From Nostoc sp. ATCC 53789 (GTDB lineage Bacteria; Cyanobacteriota; Cyanobacteriia; Cyanobacteriales; Nostocaceae), in contig NZ_CP046703.1 of the NCBI RefSeq assembly GCF_009873495.1, positions 4,134,501 to 4,198,500 on the forward strand: DNA of 64,000 bases, given 5' to 3'. The notes below the pieces were generated by a model. That model searched no databases. It saw only the letters and a list, made by a program, of their open reading frames with translations, and was not told where the DNA came from. A program made the translations under genes and the position numbers. Of the stretch, positions 27,049 through 36,407 are shown piece after piece. The number at the start of each line of letters is the position of its first letter. The stretch's first letter is position 1.

Positions 27049-29553
27049 TCACAACATTCTCAAAGTGTCTAAATCTGTGATTGTCATTGTTTTGCCATCA
27101 GACGCAACACTGACAATAATTTTGCTGTTGGGGCTGAGTACAGTATTACGAACTAGTCCATGAATATCTGTAATGTCTTTATTATTTATCCAGTCCCAAA
27201 AATGGGCTTCACAACAACTATCAAAAATAACTGTTTTAGCATCGGGGGTGAGAATTAATTTGTAGATTGAACTAGAATTTCCTTGTAATGTTTTTAATAG
27301 TTTTAAGGTCTGAGCATCCCAAACTTTTACCATCCAAATATTGCTCGGAATTCCACCTTGACTTATTAGGCTATCTGTTCCACCACTTACTAATAATTTG
27401 CCATCTGCACTAACAGCGACCGCATCGATTTCACGAGAATGAGCAGCTAAATTATCTACAAGTAATTTACGATCTAAATGCCAAATCTGGAGTGTGCCAA
27501 ACAAGCCAATATAGATAGTTTGGCTATCTTGACTGATTGCTAAAGACAGAATATTATTAGCACCAGTATTAAGAGTATGTTGAAGTTGACCCAGGCGTAA
27601 ATCCCAAACTTTTACCACTGAATCATTCCAACTCCCACTAACTAACTTTTGACCATCAGAACTAATTCTTAGTGCGATGATATTTCCCAAGTGGCCAGGA
27701 GAAAGTATTTTTTTAATTGTGCCATTTTTATAATTCCATACTTGAATTGTGCCTTTTGATGTTCCAATAACTAAAGTTTCTTTGTCTGGACTCACTGCCA
27801 AAGATTGAATTTCACCAGAACCAGAAGGCAGACTGATAGTTTTTTCTAGGCTTTGATTGCTCAAATTCCAAATTGTGATAGTTTCATTTCCGTTACCACT
27901 AATTAGGCTTTGATTATCGTATGCAATTGCTAATACCCCTATATGTTCTGGCGCTACTAAAGTTTTTCCAATCTGTTTATTACTAGAATTTTCTATTTGA
28001 GTTTGTTGCTTAAGTTCAGCATACATTTGAGGAAGTTGGAAGACTGGCGCAATCATGAATGCTATAAGTAAATTAGCTAAAAATCGAATCAAGTTTTTCT
28101 TGATGTTACGTAGGGTTTTAAATTGGATTTTTTGATGATTAGTTGATAAAATACTGTAATTATAATTAATCAACTCTATGATTTTAGGCAGTTGTGTAAT
28201 TAAGTTTCTGGCTGCCTGCTGTGTAAGTTTAAGAGGTATTTGATTAGTCAGTTGGAGAATTTTTAATTCAAATGGTAGTCTATTGCGATTAACTGGTGTA
28301 AAACCCAATCCAGTAAAAAACTGCCTATTTGGACGTGGGCAATTGAAGTATAAAGGTAGTGCTATCTGGCGGCTGAGACGAGCTAACAACAACTTACTAA
28401 AATTGTCTAGCTGCTCTTGTGGTTCAACATACAAATTGTATAGTATGGAACATTCTGCTTGTTGAGAAAAGTGAATGTAGCCGATCGCACGACCATCCTG
28501 TTCAATAATCCACTCTTGCCATCTGACAGAAAACCACATCAAAATCATCAGTTCTAAATACAACCAGACAGCTATGGTAATTCCTAAAAATTGAATACCC
28601 AAAAAATAAAAATCAAAGTTAGCTAACCATGTTAAGCCAAATATTGCTCTGAGACTGCCAAAAATTACGCTGACTAAGACAAAAGCACTGCTTGACACGA
28701 AGGCGATTAAGCTAAAAACATAAAGCCGAGAGTTTCTAAATTGTTTTCTGTGCCAAAAACTATTGTAAAAATTGAATTGTTCTTCAAAGTTTTGGAATGG
28801 GCGAATTAAAATCCCAGATGGTAAAGATACATTAGCTGATGGCTGGTTGGTGATCGGTATTGGTTTACCCAATAAACCCATACAGGGTATTTTAGACAAC
28901 CGCATTTCTTTAGGCACTTGCTCTTTGAGAAGCGCAACAAAACCAAATCGAGCGTAAAAAGATTGAAGTTGAGGAACACAGATCAGATAGGCTGGTTGCC
29001 CAATATTCTTTAAACAATTCCAGAGTAGATATGAACCAACACCCCGCGATCGGTGTTGCGAAGTAATATAAAGTGTAGAAAGTATAGTGTAGTTCGAGCG
29101 TTGTAAAAGTATTGCCCATCCAACAATTTGCTGTTCATATTCAGCTACCCACACGGTGCGATTGGGAGATTCTGATGCTAACAACCTGGGAATTAGATGC
29201 TTAAGTGTAACTCCAACTAAAAATCCAGTAATAATTCCAGATCCCATTACCAAAATAAACGACCAATTAACTTCGTTTAATGATGGGAGAATATATTGCA
29301 AATCTTGAAAAAAGATATTCTCTGGTAACTTTCCATATTCAAATAAATAAGCTTTATGAATGATAGATAATTTATTTAGCCACGCTTCCAGAAGTGAACG
29401 GATGCTAATAACTAGCCACAAGAAAGCTATAGCAGCAATCCAAAATGAAGCATTAAAGTTGTACGATTGGATATCTTGTAAAGTGCCACGCCGTAACGAG
29501 TAACCCGACGGTGGTTGGTAGGATTCAACAGATGGTTCTCCAGATGAGGACAT
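27049..29553 (-). CDS. Membrane-bound tandem GNAT domains fused to a WD40 propeller
   Basis: An 834-residue protein with an unusual order: two membrane helices (about 35-52 and 97-120), a GNAT acetyltransferase domain (about 130-210, acetyl-CoA motif QHRSRGVGSYLLW and SFYARFGFVAL), two more helices (about 279-300 and 315-342), a second degenerate GNAT-like domain (about 345-425, ending FFTGLGFTPVN), a further helix (about 488-507) and about six WD40 repeats (530-834, IQVWNYKNG, VKVWDLRLG). The second GNAT lacks the R/QxxGxG motif. GNATs acetylate amines or proteins; the propeller may select the target. The gene stands alone. Function unknown. Confidence 0.85.
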   Translation of the reverse strand: MSSSGEPSVESYQPPSGYSLRRGTLQDIQSYNFNASFWIAAIAFLWLVISIRSLLEAWLNKLSIIHKAYLFEYGKLPENIFFQDLQYILPSLNEVNWSFILVMGSGIITGFLVGVTLKHLIPRLLASESPNRTVWVAEYEQQIVGWAILLQRSNYTILSTLYITSQHRSRGVGSYLLWNCLKNIGQPAYLICVPQLQSFYARFGFVALLKEQVPKEMRLSKIPCMGLLGKPIPITNQPSANVSLPSGILIRPFQNFEEQFNFYNSFWHRKQFRNSRLYVFSLIAFVSSSAFVLVSVIFGSLRAIFGLTWLANFDFYFLGIQFLGITIAVWLYLELMILMWFSVRWQEWIIEQDGRAIGYIHFSQQAECSILYNLYVEPQEQLDNFSKLLLARLSRQIALPLYFNCPRPNRQFFTGLGFTPVNRNRLPFELKILQLTNQIPLKLTQQAARNLITQLPKIIELINYNYSILSTNHQKIQFKTLRNIKKNLIRFLANLLIAFMIAPVFQLPQMYAELKQQTQIENSSNKQIGKTLVAPEHIGVLAIAYDNQSLISGNGNETITIWNLSNQSLEKTISLPSGSGEIQSLAVSPDKETLVIGTSKGTIQVWNYKNGTIKKILSPGHLGNIIALRISSDGQKLVSGSWNDSVVKVWDLRLGQLQHTLNTGANNILSLAISQDSQTIYIGLFGTLQIWHLDRKLLVDNLAAHSREIDAVAVSADGKLLVSGGTDSLISQGGIPSNIWMVKVWDAQTLKLLKTLQGNSSSIYKLILTPDAKTVIFDSCCEAHFWDWINNKDITDIHGLVRNTVLSPNSKIIVSVASDGKTMTITDLDTLRML

Positions 29554-29720
29554 TGATTAATGACGCTTTGAGTAAAGTGAAAGCATAAACACTACTTTGT
29601 TAATGCTCCTAGCTTTTCACGCCGCTTAAATTATCGAGAACCGCAATTATACTGAAAACAAAGCTTTAGTCGTTGGGCGATAAGTAGCTCAACCTTATAT
29701 AGCAGTCCTAAATCAACAAG

Positions 29721-29749
29721 AACCCTGGTTTCTTAAAGAAACCGGGGTT
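29721..29749 (-). terminator. Hairpin downstream of the coiled-coil gene
   Basis: AACCCTGGTTTCTT pairs with AAGAAACCGGGGTT (14 bp, one G-T wobble), a common Nostoc stem-loop. It lies 9 bp beyond the stop of the minus-strand gene at 29758. Only a weak T-rich tail follows, so termination is plausible but not certain. Confidence 0.5.
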
Positions 29750-29757
29750 TAGGCGGG

Positions 29758-30222
29758 TCATTGACTTTCTTTTTCTCCTTTGGCTCGTTCCTGTGTCAAA
29801 CTGTCAATTGCATCACCCAAAGCAGTAGTAAGGCTATTGCGGGTTTGGCCATGATTATCTTGCTCAGTTTTCAAAGCTTGCAAGAGGCGATCGCGTTCTT
29901 TGATTAGGGCGATGAGTTTAGTTTGTAACTCCTCCACAGATTTTAGTTGTTCTATCTCTTGTTGAATCGCTGTTAGTGATGTCCCAGCAGCCAGTGTCTC
30001 GACCTCAAGACCCCGGAGTTTATGCAAGTCTGCCTTGAGTGATGCGATCGCCTGTTGGGACAGTTGGGCATCTGTGCGGCGTTGTTCTGCCTCTGTGTTG
30101 TAAAGCTGTCGCCATTTTTGGGCACTTTCCCAAGCCGTATCGCGATCGCTCTGAAGTGCCGCCATCTGCTCTCTGAGTTCCTGGATTTCTGTCAACCACT
30201 GTTGTGTAAAATCTTGATTCAT
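29758..30222 (-). CDS. Coiled-coil protein of unknown function
   Basis: A 154-residue protein that is nearly all charged heptad-like helix (WLTEIQELREQMAALQSDRD, IQQEIEQLKSVEELQTKLIA). No membrane segment, signal or catalytic motif is seen. Conserved-looking composition and a clean ATG start suggest a real gene; the role could be structural. It is divergent from the YihY gene, separated by tandem short repeats. Confidence 0.7.
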   Translation of the reverse strand: MNQDFTQQWLTEIQELREQMAALQSDRDTAWESAQKWRQLYNTEAEQRRTDAQLSQQAIASLKADLHKLRGLEVETLAAGTSLTAIQQEIEQLKSVEELQTKLIALIKERDRLLQALKTEQDNHGQTRNSLTTALGDAIDSLTQERAKGEKESQ

Positions 30223-30231
30223 AAATTAAAT

Positions 30232-30345
30232 AGTCATTTGTCATTTGTCATTGGTCATTTGTCATTAGTCATTTGTTATTCTCCCCCTGCCCCCCTGCCC
30301 CCCTGCCTCCTCTGCCCCCACTCTCCCCACTCGGTATTATTGCGG
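30232..30345. repeat. Short tandem repeats (TCATTTG heptads and C-rich block)
   Basis: A run of GTCATTTGTCATTGGTCATT units changes into a polypyrimidine block (CCCCCTGCCCCCCTGCC). Such 7-mer repeats are typical of heterocystous cyanobacteria. A related block is at 39271-39375. Confidence 0.7.
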
Positions 30346-30420
30346 TAAAAAGATAAATGCGATCGCTACGCAAAATTTGGCACAGTAGTTAAGAAACCTA
30401 ACCAGTTTTAACTCTAAATT

Positions 30421-31320
30421 ATGCCAAAGCCTCGTTTTTTTCGCTTTTTTTACTACCTCAATTGGCGCACGCTCAAAAAAACTTTTGCTAGGACAATGGA
30501 AAGACGACTTTTGGGACTAGCCTCAGAAATCGCCTTCAATGCGATGTTATCGCTGTTTCCAGCGATTCTTGCTGTCCTCACAGCCATTGGTTTATTGGCA
30601 GAATCTTTACAAGCTACCTTTAAACAACTAGCGGCCCAACTTAGTCAAATCCTACCCGAACAAGCCCTGGTTCTAATTCGTGATTTTGCTACCACAGAAA
30701 TTACCAATTCTAGAAACAGTGGCTTATTTTCTTTGAGCTTTGTATTAGCAATTTGGACTGCTTCTGGGGCGGTGAATACCGCTATGACAGCCCTCGACCA
30801 AATTCATCAAATTCCTTCAGAAAATATGCGCCCCTTTTGGAAAGCCAAGCTCGTCTCTTTGGGATTAACAGTTGGTACTATGTTGCTTTTAGTGCTGGCT
30901 TCTTTCTTAGTGTTTACCAGCGATTGGCTTTTGGGAATGGTAGTACGCGAAAATGGTTCCTTGATCGTCTTATTACATCTTTGGCAGTTGTTACGCTGGC
31001 CTTTAGCTTTAAGTATTGTTGCTGTTGCTTTTGGCTTTGTCTATCGCTATGGGCCAAGTGTATGGAATTCAGGCACGCCAATGATGCCTGGAGCAATTTT
31101 TGCAGCTGTTTTCTGGGCAATATTATCTGCCCTATTTCGGCTTTATGTGGCGAATTTTGGCAATTATAATAAAGTATATGGTGCTGTAGGGGCTGTGATA
31201 GTTTTAATGCTCTGGCTGTCGATGAGCGCTGCTGTACTGTTAATCGGCGATCAGTTGAATGTGACAGTCGGTGAAGATATGCGTCTAAAAGCGCAGTCAC
31301 AATCTAACGAAAAATATTAA
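30421..31320 (+). CDS. YihY/UPF0761 family membrane protein
   Basis: A 299-residue protein with five to six membrane helices and the YihY/BrkB signature region (LASEIAFNAMLSLFPAILAV, WTASGAVNTAMTALDQIH, YRYGPSVWNSGTPMMPGAI). Often mislabelled ribonuclease BN; its real role, perhaps transport or envelope stability, is unknown. It is followed at 88 bp by a DUF4112 gene and an alpha/beta hydrolase on the same strand. Confidence 0.88.
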   Translation: MPKPRFFRFFYYLNWRTLKKTFARTMERRLLGLASEIAFNAMLSLFPAILAVLTAIGLLAESLQATFKQLAAQLSQILPEQALVLIRDFATTEITNSRNSGLFSLSFVLAIWTASGAVNTAMTALDQIHQIPSENMRPFWKAKLVSLGLTVGTMLLLVLASFLVFTSDWLLGMVVRENGSLIVLLHLWQLLRWPLALSIVAVAFGFVYRYGPSVWNSGTPMMPGAIFAAVFWAILSALFRLYVANFGNYNKVYGAVGAVIVLMLWLSMSAAVLLIGDQLNVTVGEDMRLKAQSQSNEKY

Positions 31321-31407
31321 TTTGTAAATCCTTGAGAAAACTTTTGCAAAAGCTCAGTAGGGGAGTAAAATATCTAACGATTCAATGCAAAATTAGCGAT
31401 CGCCTTC

Positions 31408-31914
31408 ATGCCAGATTCTCCTACTCGGTTTTCTATGATTGAACCTGATGCTAAAGCACCCACCTTGAAGCGCCTGCGTCAGTTAAGTCGGCTGCTAGAT
31501 AATGTTATTACCATTCCTGGTACGAAGATTGGTTTTGGTCTAGATCCAATTTTAGGACTTATACCTATTGGTGGTGATTTTTTGGGAGTCATGTTTTCTA
31601 GCTATATCATCCTAGAAGCAGCGCGGCTGGGTGTCTCTAGAGCCACTTTAGGTAAAATGGTTGTAAATGTGATCGTTGATGGCTTGGTAGGCACTGTCCC
31701 CGTTTTGGGAGACTTTTTTGATTTTGCCTGGAGAGCTAACACTAATAATATCAAGCTATTGGAAGAATACTTAAAGTTTCCTAGCGAGCAAAAGAGTGCA
31801 GACAGGTTATTTATCATTGCTCTTTTGGTTGGATTGTTGCTGATATCCATTGTTTTAGTAGCATTACCCGTGATACTAATTAGAATATTCTGGAACGCTT
31901 TAACTGGTGGTTAA
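31408..31914 (+). CDS. DUF4112 membrane protein
   Basis: A 168-residue protein with the DUF4112 signature: LDNVITIPGTKIGFGLDPIL, IPIGGDFLGV and VPVLGDFFDFAWRANTNN. Hydrophobic segments around 50-70, 85-100 and 132-160 suggest a membrane protein. Function unknown. It lies between the YihY gene and the hydrolase; its end overlaps an in-frame GTG of the hydrolase frame, so the two may be translationally coupled. Confidence 0.85.
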   Translation: MPDSPTRFSMIEPDAKAPTLKRLRQLSRLLDNVITIPGTKIGFGLDPILGLIPIGGDFLGVMFSSYIILEAARLGVSRATLGKMVVNVIVDGLVGTVPVLGDFFDFAWRANTNNIKLLEEYLKFPSEQKSADRLFIIALLVGLLLISIVLVALPVILIRIFWNALTGG

Positions 31915-31933
31915 ATTATTGATAGATAGTGGA

Positions 31934-32887
31934 ATGAAAGATTGGTGGCAAGCTACTTTTCCCAAAGGACGGCAAACTTTAATTATTACTGATGCTAAAG
32001 GCTATCCTGTACAAATTTCTTATGGCGAAAAAGGTAGAGGAAAACCGCTAATTTTATTACATGGCATGGGTAGTTGGAGCTATAATTGGCGACACAGTGT
32101 AACAGAATTATCTAAATATTTTCGGGTAATTTGTTTTGATGCCAAAGGTTTTGGCTTTTCTGAAAAACCATTGTCTCGTCGAGAACACAACGGTCATCAA
32201 GTTATTGAGTTTCAAAGAATTATTCAGGCATTATGTGATGAACCCGCAGTGATTGTAGCGGAATCTCTAGGGGGATTAGTTGCCCTTGCTCTTGCTCAAG
32301 AAAATCCGCAGTTAATCGGGCAGCTTGTAGTAGTAAATGTACCTGTTTTTGCCCAACGTCTACCCCATTGGGCTATGGGATTACTTGCCCAAACTCCTCT
32401 AGAAATCATCCAAACAATTGACTCCTTACGTCTGGCATATTTGTTTGCACCTCTATTAAGAGAAATTATGGCAATAGAAAGACGTGGGGTATTATTTGAT
32501 CCGTCAATTTTGACAAAAGAAGATGTCTATTGGATAACTTACCCCTTTATTCAATTTCCTGGTACGATTGTCAAAGTTGCCGAAGAGTTACAAATAGCAG
32601 CACGAGAAATTGAGAATTGGCAAGCAAATAAGCCAAATATGCTTACCAAAATTCAAAATAAACTAAGTGCAATTAAGTGTCCTACACTAGTTTTGTGGGG
32701 CGACCAAGATAGTTGGTTTCCTGCTACTCATGGTGAAAAATTACATCAGCATATCCCAAATTCCAAATTAAAAATTTTGTCTAACTGCTATCATGACGCT
32801 TCAAGTGGTGCTTCTAAGGAGTTGAATGCAGCGATTCTGGAATTTTTACGGGATGGTGAAACTGTACTAAGACCGCTTGATGGCTAA
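31934..32887 (+). CDS. Alpha/beta hydrolase
   Basis: A 317-residue hydrolase counted from the ATG at 31934; a GTG at 31907 would add nine residues and overlap the previous gene by 8 bp. The oxyanion motif is LLHGMGSWSYNW, the nucleophile elbow is VAESLGGLVALA, the acid is in LVLWGDQDSWFP and the histidine in NCYHDAS. Such enzymes cleave esters or lactones; the substrate is unknown. Its last 21 bp overlap the convergent O-methyltransferase gene. Confidence 0.85.
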   Translation: MKDWWQATFPKGRQTLIITDAKGYPVQISYGEKGRGKPLILLHGMGSWSYNWRHSVTELSKYFRVICFDAKGFGFSEKPLSRREHNGHQVIEFQRIIQALCDEPAVIVAESLGGLVALALAQENPQLIGQLVVVNVPVFAQRLPHWAMGLLAQTPLEIIQTIDSLRLAYLFAPLLREIMAIERRGVLFDPSILTKEDVYWITYPFIQFPGTIVKVAEELQIAAREIENWQANKPNMLTKIQNKLSAIKCPTLVLWGDQDSWFPATHGEKLHQHIPNSKLKILSNCYHDASSGASKELNAAILEFLRDGETVLRPLDG

Positions 32888-33532
32888 GGTAAGTCCATCG
32901 GCAATGGGGACAAGGGAGAGTGTTACCCGTTCATCATGATGTAACTTCTCATTGAGTGCGCGAATTGATTGGGTGCTTTCATCTTGATTTTCCGGGTCAG
33001 CAACTTGTCCTGACCATAAAACATTATCAATCGCAATCAATCCACCTGGACGCAATAATTGCAGCGATCGCTCATAATATCCATCATAATTTTCTTTATC
33101 AGCATCAATAAAAGCAAAATCAAATGTCTCGCCTTGTCCAGTTGCCAACAGCTGATCTAAAGTTTCTAAACCTGGGGCCAATCGTAGATCGATTTTATGG
33201 GCAACTCCGGCTTCTTGCCAATATCGGCGAGCGATCGCAGTAAATTCTTCACTCACATCAGCAGCAATAATTTTACCATCATCAGGAAGTGCTAAAGCAA
33301 CTGAGAGCGAGCTATAACCTGTAAATACACCAACTTCTAGGGTTTTTTTGGCTCCAATCAGCTGTACTAGCAGTCTCATAAACTGCCCTTGTTCTGGTGA
33401 AATCTGCATTGTGCTTCTGGGATGATTGGCAGTTTCTTGGCGCAACTTCAAAAGAATCTCTGGTTCCCGCAATGAAACGGATAAAAGGTAATTATAGAGT
33501 TGATCGTCAAGACCTATAGACTGTTTTGGCAT
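32867..33532 (-). CDS. O-methyltransferase (CCoAOMT-like, family 3)
   Basis: A 221-residue class I SAM methyltransferase. LEVGVFTGYSSLSVALALP is motif I, IIAADVSEEF motif II, and FDFAFIDADKENYDGYYE carries the metal-binding aspartates typical of the Mg2+-dependent catechol/caffeoyl-CoA group. The N-terminal PRSTMQISPEQGQFM is also characteristic. It probably methylates a catechol-type hydroxyl; the substrate is unknown. It overlaps tail to tail with the hydrolase gene. Confidence 0.88.
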   Translation of the reverse strand: MPKQSIGLDDQLYNYLLSVSLREPEILLKLRQETANHPRSTMQISPEQGQFMRLLVQLIGAKKTLEVGVFTGYSSLSVALALPDDGKIIAADVSEEFTAIARRYWQEAGVAHKIDLRLAPGLETLDQLLATGQGETFDFAFIDADKENYDGYYERSLQLLRPGGLIAIDNVLWSGQVADPENQDESTQSIRALNEKLHHDERVTLSLVPIADGLTLAIKRS

Positions 33533-33628
33533 GGTAGATGAGAGAATTTCAATAATCTACAGTTATACTATCGCCTAAAAGTGGTTTATCAAACATCAGA
33601 CAAGAGGACTTTTAAAATATCCTCTAAC

Positions 33629-33773
33629 CCGGATTTCTCACGCATAGTGTAGGCTTCAGGGGAAGAGGAGTGTGGGGAGTGTGGGGAGTGTGGGGAGTGT
33701 GGGGGGTAAGACTTCTTCCCCATCCTCCCACACCTCCCACACCCCTTGGATTTCTCACTTGTGAGAAATCCAG
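33629..33773. repeat. GGATTTCTCAC repeat element, copy 1
   Basis: A 145-bp unit: CCGGATTTCTCACG at the left, four tandem GTGTGGGGA units, the complementary CCTCCCACACCTCCCACACC, then the palindrome GGATTTCTCAC-TT-GTGAGAAATCC at the right. The GT-rich and AC-rich halves can pair into a long hairpin. A second copy is at 50156-50290. Both end at the stop codon of a minus-strand glycosyltransferase gene. Confidence 0.7.
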
Positions 33774-33774
33774 G

Positions 33775-35307
33775 CTAAATTCTCACTGCGGAGTCTTCCT
33801 TCAAGATATACCAAATACCATTATTATCTTGAAGTAAAATCTGATATTTTTGCTCAACAAATTCCAGTAGATTTGGAAATTTTTCTTTGATTATAGCCTG
33901 CGGTTCGTAATCAATAAAAATATAAGGAGGCTTTGATGAATCCAACTGCTTTATCAGTGCTGACCATTGCTCAGATAAAAAATATTCAAGAGCCCAACCA
34001 CGTAGTATTGTAGCTTGATTCCGACCAGAAAAATAGTAAATAGATGGATCGCCAGCTACATAAATATCACCAACAAGATTTCCTGGTTGAGATATAAAAT
34101 TAGCTTCTGAACGAAGAGATGGATATTTTGGTCTAAAGACAGCCTGATATTGCAATCGTGTATCTTCAGTTAAAGCAAAATTATTATTAACCAGAGTAAT
34201 ACTCTTTTTTGCGAGAGTGAAAGAGAAAGGTAAGAACAATAAAAATACCAGCAAAATAGTTGGGATTCGAGACTTTAATCCTTTTAAGGAATCCCACAAT
34301 ATATCTAATCCCTTAGTTGCTAAAATACCTATAGGTACAAACAATAGTAAATAATGGTATTCCCACAATGCTGTTCCCTGTAAAAGAATAACAGACAAAG
34401 CAAAAATACACCAAACAACAAGTAGCAAAGTCAATATATTCTTAGACTTATACAATGATACATATACTGCAACAGCAGTCATTAAAATTAAAGAATAAAA
34501 ATTCTGTAATAACCATTTTATTCCCAAAACAAAATTAGTCTGATTAAATGCAGCATTAGCAACAATCATCGGTGGATATATAAAAAATGTCTTCAACACT
34601 ATCGCAAAACTATTAACCGAGATAAAGTAGCTGGCAACAACCAAAAGAGGAAATGTAACTCCTATAAAAATTGGGATAAAAATCTCAATGAAGTTTTTTT
34701 GAATACTGTGGCGTTTTATTAGTATAGAATACATCAATATAGTTAGCCAGAATGAAACCAAGATCAGCAGAAATAAGAATTTAAATAAAAGAACAATTCC
34801 GCCTAAAAAGCCTGACATTAAAAGCAGATAAAATCTTTGCTTTCCTTCTTTTGTAAAAGATTTAAAAGTAACCCAAAGACAAAGGAATAAAGGAAAACCG
34901 ACCAGTGCTTCTACTTGAGTCAGATGCCAAGCACCGGAAACAATATAGTAAACGCCAACTGTTAACAAAGGTACTAGACTTGCAATTATCTGATGTCGAA
35001 AATAGCTTTTTAGAGTCAGCAGCAATATTATCGAAAAAAATACCATGTAAATAAGTTCAAATACATGGATACCAATCTCATTAAAACCAAACAAACTTCC
35101 TGCTAAAAAATAAAATGAAAAAATCCCCGGTTGTTTAATATCCCAAAAATCTCGATAAAGTACTTTTCCTTGTTGCATCTCCAAAGCACCTAGCCTAAAA
35201 AATGCTTGATCTCCGTCAAATGGAAAATGTAAATGTATCAGACCAATAATGACAATAGCAATCAAAACTATAAAGTCAATTTTATTTAATTTAGCAATAC
35301 TAATCAT
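33775..35307 (-). CDS. Membrane glycosyltransferase (GT39/PMT superfamily)
   Basis: A 510-residue protein with about ten membrane helices. The first extramembrane loop contains FDGDQAFFRLGALEMQQGKV (Asp31, Asp33) and DFWDIKQPG, the acidic catalytic layout of polyprenyl-phosphate-sugar-dependent transferases. The C-terminal soluble part (about 375-510) faces outside. Acceptor unknown. It is AT-rich and stands alone, with a repeat element touching its stop codon. Confidence 0.8.
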   Translation of the reverse strand: MISIAKLNKIDFIVLIAIVIIGLIHLHFPFDGDQAFFRLGALEMQQGKVLYRDFWDIKQPGIFSFYFLAGSLFGFNEIGIHVFELIYMVFFSIILLLTLKSYFRHQIIASLVPLLTVGVYYIVSGAWHLTQVEALVGFPLFLCLWVTFKSFTKEGKQRFYLLLMSGFLGGIVLLFKFLFLLILVSFWLTILMYSILIKRHSIQKNFIEIFIPIFIGVTFPLLVVASYFISVNSFAIVLKTFFIYPPMIVANAAFNQTNFVLGIKWLLQNFYSLILMTAVAVYVSLYKSKNILTLLLVVWCIFALSVILLQGTALWEYHYLLLFVPIGILATKGLDILWDSLKGLKSRIPTILLVFLLFLPFSFTLAKKSITLVNNNFALTEDTRLQYQAVFRPKYPSLRSEANFISQPGNLVGDIYVAGDPSIYYFSGRNQATILRGWALEYFLSEQWSALIKQLDSSKPPYIFIDYEPQAIIKEKFPNLLEFVEQKYQILLQDNNGIWYILKEDSAVRI

Positions 35308-36041
35308 GGAAATTTAAATTTATATTTAAGTGACTATTTCGCAGTATTTAATATCCTAATAAGATAACAGGAATTCTGTCTTTTTTTTATTACTCATAAT
35401 GCCTAAAAACTGGAATTAATAAAGATTATGAGTCTATTGGTACTTAATTTTATGCTTAACTTTGCTATGTTTTGCCACACCTTTTAGAGTTTGCAAATGT
35501 TTGCAGTGCAAGCAAAACTCTATCTTCATATATGATTGCAACAAGTAGGTGGGCATGAAACAATTGAACTATGTAAAGATACAGTATTTTGCAAATAATT
35601 TAGGTACAAATGCAGAACTCACACATCAGATAGAGTTTCTATCTCTTGCCTTCTCCCGCTAAAAGCGATCTGTCTGCTGTTGTAACGCTGCACGATCCTG
35701 CCTCAAAACTCGTAACTCTTTGTACTTCATACAAAAGAAAACTGCTGTAAATAGGTAGGTGTAACGTACTAAACTATTGCTTTGAACAACTATGAGTATA
35801 TCGGTAACTATGTAGTGTGTATGTGAAGTATTAATGTAGATATAGGCTAATACGTTTGAGTTCGTAATATTTTGCCCAACCCAGACCACTCACTTGCTTG
35901 AATTGGAGGAACCTCTGACCTCGCAGACTCACTAACGCTTTTAGCGTCTTCTCTTTTTAAGGAGAGTTAGGACGATCAAGCCTTAACTAGAACTTATTAG
36001 GATATAGATCAGCACAATAACTTTAAATATAGGAAATACTG
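35308..36041. other. Intergenic region with small hairpins
   Basis: 734 bp without a convincing gene. AGAGTTT...AACTCT near 35486-35523 and a nested structure at 35932-35970 (ACGCTTTTAGCGT inside CTAAC...GTTAG) are small palindromic repeats. A minus-strand frame at 35659-35889 has no supporting start or homology. The promoter for the small gene at 36042 is presumably near the right end. Confidence 0.4.
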
Positions 36042-36227
36042 ATGGAACGTTCAAAATTAATTGCTATTCTTACAGGTGCGATTTCGGTTATTTTAGCGAT
36101 CGCTTACCTGATCTTAGTCCAACTGCTGGACTACCGAGACATGAAACCCGCCCCTATCAGCCAATTTGACCAAGCGCCTGCGATTATTTCTGTTTTTTGG
36201 CAGATTGACAAAATTACCGAAGTGTAA
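36042..36227 (+). CDS. Small single-helix membrane protein
   Basis: A 61-residue protein with one membrane helix (about 6-30, IAILTGAISVILAIAYLILV) and a short polar tail (FDQAPAIISVFWQIDKITEV). AGGAAA lies 7-12 nt before the ATG. It resembles small conserved cyanobacterial membrane proteins, but no family name is recalled. It lies 379 bp before the CO2-uptake ndh operon on the same strand; a link to that complex is only a guess. Confidence 0.6.
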   Translation: MERSKLIAILTGAISVILAIAYLILVQLLDYRDMKPAPISQFDQAPAIISVFWQIDKITEV

Positions 36228-36252
36228 GTCATATTTTGTTTTGCTGACTTGT

Positions 36253-36276
36253 AGAGACGCAATCAATTGCGTCTCT
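36253..36276. repeat. Palindrome of the GTAGAGACG family
   Basis: AGAGACGCAAT-CA-ATTGCGTCTCT, perfect 11-bp arms with a 2-nt centre, directly after the small membrane protein gene. It may act as its terminator; TTGTCATTT follows. Confidence 0.65.
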
Positions 36277-36313
36277 TGTCATTTATGTCAATAAGTAAAA
36301 ACTCATGATGATT

Positions 36314-36335
36314 ATTGATCAAACCAACGATTGAT
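36314..36335 (+). promoter_or_regulatory. Possible LysR-type site (ATTGAT-N10-ATTGAT)
   Basis: Two ATTGAT half-sites 10 bp apart, about 270 bp before ndhF. The known NdhR/CcmR consensus, read on this strand, is ATTGAT-N10-CATTGA, so the first half matches and the second is off by one. Weak candidate. Confidence 0.3.
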
Positions 36336-36407
36336 TCATAGATAAAAAACAATAGCTATTATTCATTACTCAAATGGTTGATTATTATATAAGATTTTTT
36401 TAGAGCA

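Noticed and set aside
33660..33760. Tandem GTGTGGGGA units as a possible CRISPR array
   Set aside because: Units are only about 9-10 bp with no spacers; it is a tandem repeat inside a hairpin element.
35659..35889. 76-codon minus-strand frame
   Set aside because: AT-rich, no ribosome site, no recognisable family; the N-terminal part looks random.
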